A stretch of DNA of 59,960 bases from Gnetum montanum (lineage: Eukaryota > Streptophyta > Gnetopsida > Gnetales > Gnetaceae), in NCBI GenBank assembly GCA_015680685.1, contig MNCI01023753.1:1-59960 (forward strand), given 5' to 3'. Of the stretch, positions 56,600 through 59,960 are shown in pieces (within the stretch, counting starts at the first letter, position 1; each line of letters begins with the position of its first letter). Made by a program: the position numbers and the translations under genes. A model generated the notes under the pieces. That model did not search any database. It saw nothing but the letters and a program-made list of their open reading frames with translations, and had not been told where the DNA came from.

Positions 56600-59450
56600 T
56601 CATAACTCGATCTGCAAACAAGAATCTAGATCAACCTTCCACATTGGTTTCTAACACACTTGACACCTTCGTTATCCACCAAAAGCATGTCATGCTCAGC
56701 CATGAATAATATAACTTTGTTTGTACAAAGATCCAAGTAGAATTACCCATGGATCACCTTGACATAGAGGCAAAACAAGACTTCAAAGGAATCCACTGGG
56801 AAAAACAAGAGTACATCCCTTTCTCATTCAACATAATCCCACTCATGGAGTCCTATCACTAGTTGTTGTTCCAACTCATCTGTGCAAATGAGTGCAATGT
56901 AGGAACCAATTATGAGTAAGCCTCAGAGGAGGAGGAAGATGAGTTCAAGGCCCACATTTAATGTGAGAGCTCCCTTTACACTATCTTCCAAGAATCACTT
57001 CCCATTTTAGCAGCAAACTTGCCTATCCAACCCTACGTTCATGAAAGAGCCATATCTAGGCCCCAAATGACTCAAGAACCTTATGTATTGCCTACTTCAA
57101 TGGCATCCTTGGCATCAGTCCAATCCATGCATGTGTGGTTTGCTCTGGTCACTACATCCATGGCATAGCCAACACATCAATAGCATCACGTGGCTTTGCA
57201 ACTAGTAATTTGACCCTACATTCTGCAACCAAGATAAGCCTAGCCAATGTAACTAGCTGGTGCATATCAAAACTTGGATTAGGCATTTAGTTGATCCAAG
57301 GTTTGATAGAGGAGGCGAGGCAACCTAAGGTTGCCTCCTTCAAAACCATCAAGGTGGTGGACTTCTACTAGGATGACCCCATAAGTCCTACAAAGCCACC
57401 CTTGACTCTCCCAACTAGGGTCTTGCTACCTCAACTCACCAAATACAATGATGAAGGAAACCCCAATGTGCACTTAATCACATTTAGGTCTAATTGCTTG
57501 CTATTACAAGCCTGGCCACGTGCCATCATGCACGTGTTCACCATATCATTAACTAGTAAAGCTTTAGACTAGTAGCATGTGCTACCCAAGGCTTCAATAT
57601 CCTCTTTGGAGGATCTCCTAAGCTAGTTTGTGAGAGGCTTCAAGTATAGCTTGAAGCCTAAAGAAACCCTCCCTAAATCCTATACAAAATTTTATCCAAT
57701 ACTGGACCACATTGTTACAAGAAGTAGAAGAGTTCATAGTAGAGACTCATCTCCTAGCCATCTTCAAGGGTGTAGTTAACAACTTCATCAAGTCCAAACT
57801 ATATTAACTAGCCCTAAATTTTCTAGATCCAAGCCTTTGACCAAATGAAGGGCATAAAAGAGGTAGTACAAGCAAGAAATGACATAGCTTACATGGCCTA
57901 TAGAAACTAGCATGTATGCAAGAAAAATGCAACAATGGTAATGGTAGCCACAAATGCAAAAGCAACCAACCATGGGTCGATGGCTAAGCAACTCAAGGCC
58001 TTGATATACAAAGCTACCAACTCTGGCACCCATGCAACCAACCCACCTACATCAGTTGGGGCCATAGTGCAAGTTTCTCCAAGGTCCAACTTTGAGCACA
58101 AGGATTGCTCAAAGTATACCTCATTGCCATGAAAACCCTCCAAATTACTAAATCAAGTGTTGAAAGTTAGTCTTATCCAATACAAGTGAGTGTCAAAGAA
58201 TTCCCGCCAACAACATGATAAGTACTACGAGATACTATGGAACCCCATCTCAACAATACCAAATAAGCCCTCAATCCAACAACACTTTAGGCTAGACCAA
58301 TTCGTTCATTACCACCCAATTTCTAATTATAGTATGGACTTTTTTGAGCTTTGCAAGATGATTTACAAAGAATGATAGATAGGGGCAAACTGATGCATGA
58401 CATGGTAAACTAGTCCAATGAAGATGATGCCACCTACATCATCAAGACCATCAATGTGTGTGGTAAGTTAGCACTAATGCAAAAGCCTTTTGTGGTCTAT
58501 GTGCCTCCCAGAAATGAAAATGTCCCCTTGGCCTCCACAAGTAAGAGTCTCTCTTTGCTATCAAAGTACGACCTCAAGCACCTACAACATCCTTTGTGAT
58601 CAAGGTCCTATAGGATCTATTTACTATGATGTTAAACTGGCACCCAAACCACTCATCTACTAAGACGTTAAACTAATATAGCTCATCCACTAAGATGTTA
58701 AATTGGCATAGCTTATCCACTACAACATTAAACTAGCACACCATTTTAATAACTTCACAACAATCCTTTGTCATTAGGGTGTCACAATGTGTTGGCCCTA
58801 CACCTACCCCAAGCTCAATAGTAGGCAATGTATTGATCCCCTCTCATCTAAGTGCAAATCCCATTAGCAACATGAGTAAACCCACCAAATGGCAATGTAA
58901 GAGGCTAAATGAGTGCCTCACAAACCAAATGGCTAGGAAACAACAAGACCAAAGAATGCTTGGTCCATCGAAGCTATTCCCTGCCCTTGTAGTCCCGAAG
59001 GCCAAAGCAAAGGTCATAATCAATAAGTTGCAACTATGCAATCAGGCTCCCAAGTAAGCCAAGCAAACCAAGTGTAAGTCCCCTTCATGAAATATCCATC
59101 TCTTAGGCCACATGGATTAGGTTAAGGCCAACACAACAGCCAATGACAAGGACTTCATAGATGCATTAACCTAGGTGAAACAAACACTAAAGCAAAAAAA
59201 GATAACACTAAGCTTGTATGACCTAATCATGACCTCATCTATTCACTAAGAAGAATTGGCCCAAATGTTGGCCTCCATTCCTATTATGGAGGACATCCTT
59301 ATAGATGAGCGTGCCATCCATGTAGTGATGTTGCCCCTAGAACCATAGGAATCAGGTTCAACATCCCTAGCCTTTCAAGATGAAGCAATCAAGGTCAACC
59401 CCAAATACGGGGAGGTCATAACAGCTGCATTATCTATTAGCATATGCATA
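56600..59450 (+). pseudogene. E5 gag(-protease) remnant
   Basis: Homologous to 47800-50600 of E4. Readable pieces: VMLSHE, then YNFVCTKIQVELPMDHLDIE near 56690-56770. A 61-codon stretch (58190-58375) gives MSKNSRQQHDKYYEILWN, FRLDQFVHYHPIS and NYSMDFFELCKMIYKE. Here the finger of E4 (C, H, H, C) has become V, H, Y, F, so it cannot bind zinc. A 92-codon stretch at 58779-59057 is the counterpart of 49990-50220. The protease proper is not readable before the array starts at 59490. Confidence 0.6.
58622..58750. repeat. Four-unit tandem array in E5
   Basis: Imperfect units of about 36 bases with core cactaagatgttaaactggc and catagctcatc. Not present at the homologous place in E4 (49860-49990), so it arose in E5. 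Confidence 0.75.
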
Positions 59451-59489
59451 AAAAATATCTAAATCCAAAAAACCATAAAAATTAAAACT

Positions 59490-59850
59490 ACAAAAATAAC
59501 ACTACAGCCCACTATGGCCTCAAACTGGTAACCCAATGACCTGCCATGGCCTTAAATTGGCACCTACAACCTACTATGGCCTAAAACTAGCAACCCTTTT
59601 ACTCTCATTGCAATGGCCCAGAATGGTCCAAAATATTCACTACAGCCTATCATGGCCTTAAACTAGCACTGTATGGCCCACGATGGACTAAAACTAGCAA
59701 TGCTTTTCCTTCCAATATGTGTCCTAAAATGGCCTTAAACTAGTAGTGTATGCAGCCTGACATGGCCTTAAATTGGCAACCCACAGCCCACGATGGCCTA
59801 AAACTAGGACCTCTGGCCTACCATGGCCCTAAAACTAGCAAGGTAAGCAC
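59490..59850. repeat. Tandem array, second copy (E5), core ATGGCCTTAAACTAGCA
   Basis: Same unit as 51530-52085, at the homologous place downstream of the gag-protease region. Confidence 0.8.
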
Positions 59851-59945
59851 TTGTAGGCACATAGCATAGCTATGGACCTATGGACCTTGTAGGCACATAG
59901 CATAGCTATGCATGTAGCACCATACCTCACTAAAGCAAGGTAAGC
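59838..59945. repeat. Short direct repeats at the window end
   Basis: aggtaagcacttgt occurs at both ends and ttgtaggcacatagcatagc twice in between. No gene is seen. The feature continues beyond the window. Confidence 0.6.
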
Positions 59946-59960
59946 ACTTGTCTACCACAA

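Larger units (their letters stand above)
56191..59960 (+). mobile_element. E5: second copy of the E4 family, cut by the window end
   Basis: It starts with the shared LTR (54506) and follows the same order as E4: leader, gag, protease region, tandem array. It runs out of the window in or just after the array, where the antisense gene would follow. Confidence 0.65.

Noticed and set aside
1-59960. tRNA, rRNA or organelle-derived genes
   Set aside because: No cloverleaf-like or conserved rRNA stretch and no plastid gene motif was noticed on either strand. The primer sites are tRNA complements only.

Overview
The window is plant nuclear DNA from a large, repeat-rich genome. It is AT-rich and poor in CpG, and almost every base I can classify belongs to decayed retrotransposons. 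Evidence for a plant: Ty3/gypsy elements of Athila type with a tRNA-Asp primer site, a Ty1/copia remnant, a plant-type LINE reverse transcriptase, and short AT-rich introns with CTAAT branch sites. A gymnosperm or another giant-genome seed plant would fit, but the sequence alone does not prove it. I found no intact host gene, tRNA or rRNA. Most open frames are short pieces of broken transposon proteins or their antisense shadows.

Layout. 190-1410: LINE reverse transcriptase remnant, minus strand. 3066-34311: a three-level nest. A copia element ('E6', minus) has its 3' LTR split by an Athila-like element ('E2', 3738-31318, minus, target duplication TCTTT). The 3' LTR of E2 is in turn split by a second element of the same family ('E1', 3914-18376, minus, target duplication GTATG). 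34312-40438: poorly recognisable DNA with a probable 2.3-kb solo LTR (35546-37843) and a gypsy RT scrap. 40439-45835: the 3' half of a third, diverged relative of E1/E2 ('E3', minus), cut off at the border of the next element. 45836-59960: two tandem plus-strand elements ('E4', 'E5') of a different Ty3/gypsy family that share a middle LTR. E4 has gag and protease but no reverse transcriptase or integrase; E5 runs off the window.

How the parts work together. E1, E2 and E3 share one plan, read on the minus strand: LTR, tRNA-Asp primer site, gag, protease, RT, RNase H, integrase, a spacer of about 2 kb, then a third ORF of about 930 codons (a domain resembling the 'putative plant transposon protein' family, a Pro-rich linker, a coiled coil), polypurine tract, LTR. 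Pol and gag are seen only in E1 and E2. All three copies keep a 60-62-nt mini-intron (AAG|GTAT...CTAAT...ATAG|ATG) directly before the third ORF. Upstream of it lies a TATA box next to short repeats resembling those in the LTR U3 of the same element. This suggests that the third ORF has its own spliced transcript from an internal, LTR-derived promoter.

E4 carries, antisense to gag and protease and just before its 3' LTR, a decayed five-exon gene (52310-54500) with four plant-like introns. This resembles the antisense ORFs known from Tat-lineage retrotransposons. These two cassettes are the most interesting content of the window.

Decay is dominated by transitions, and in-frame stops are mostly TAG and TGA, as expected from deamination of methylated CHG and CG sites. 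Three places (13267, 30655-30703, 46124-46213) look like assembly joins.
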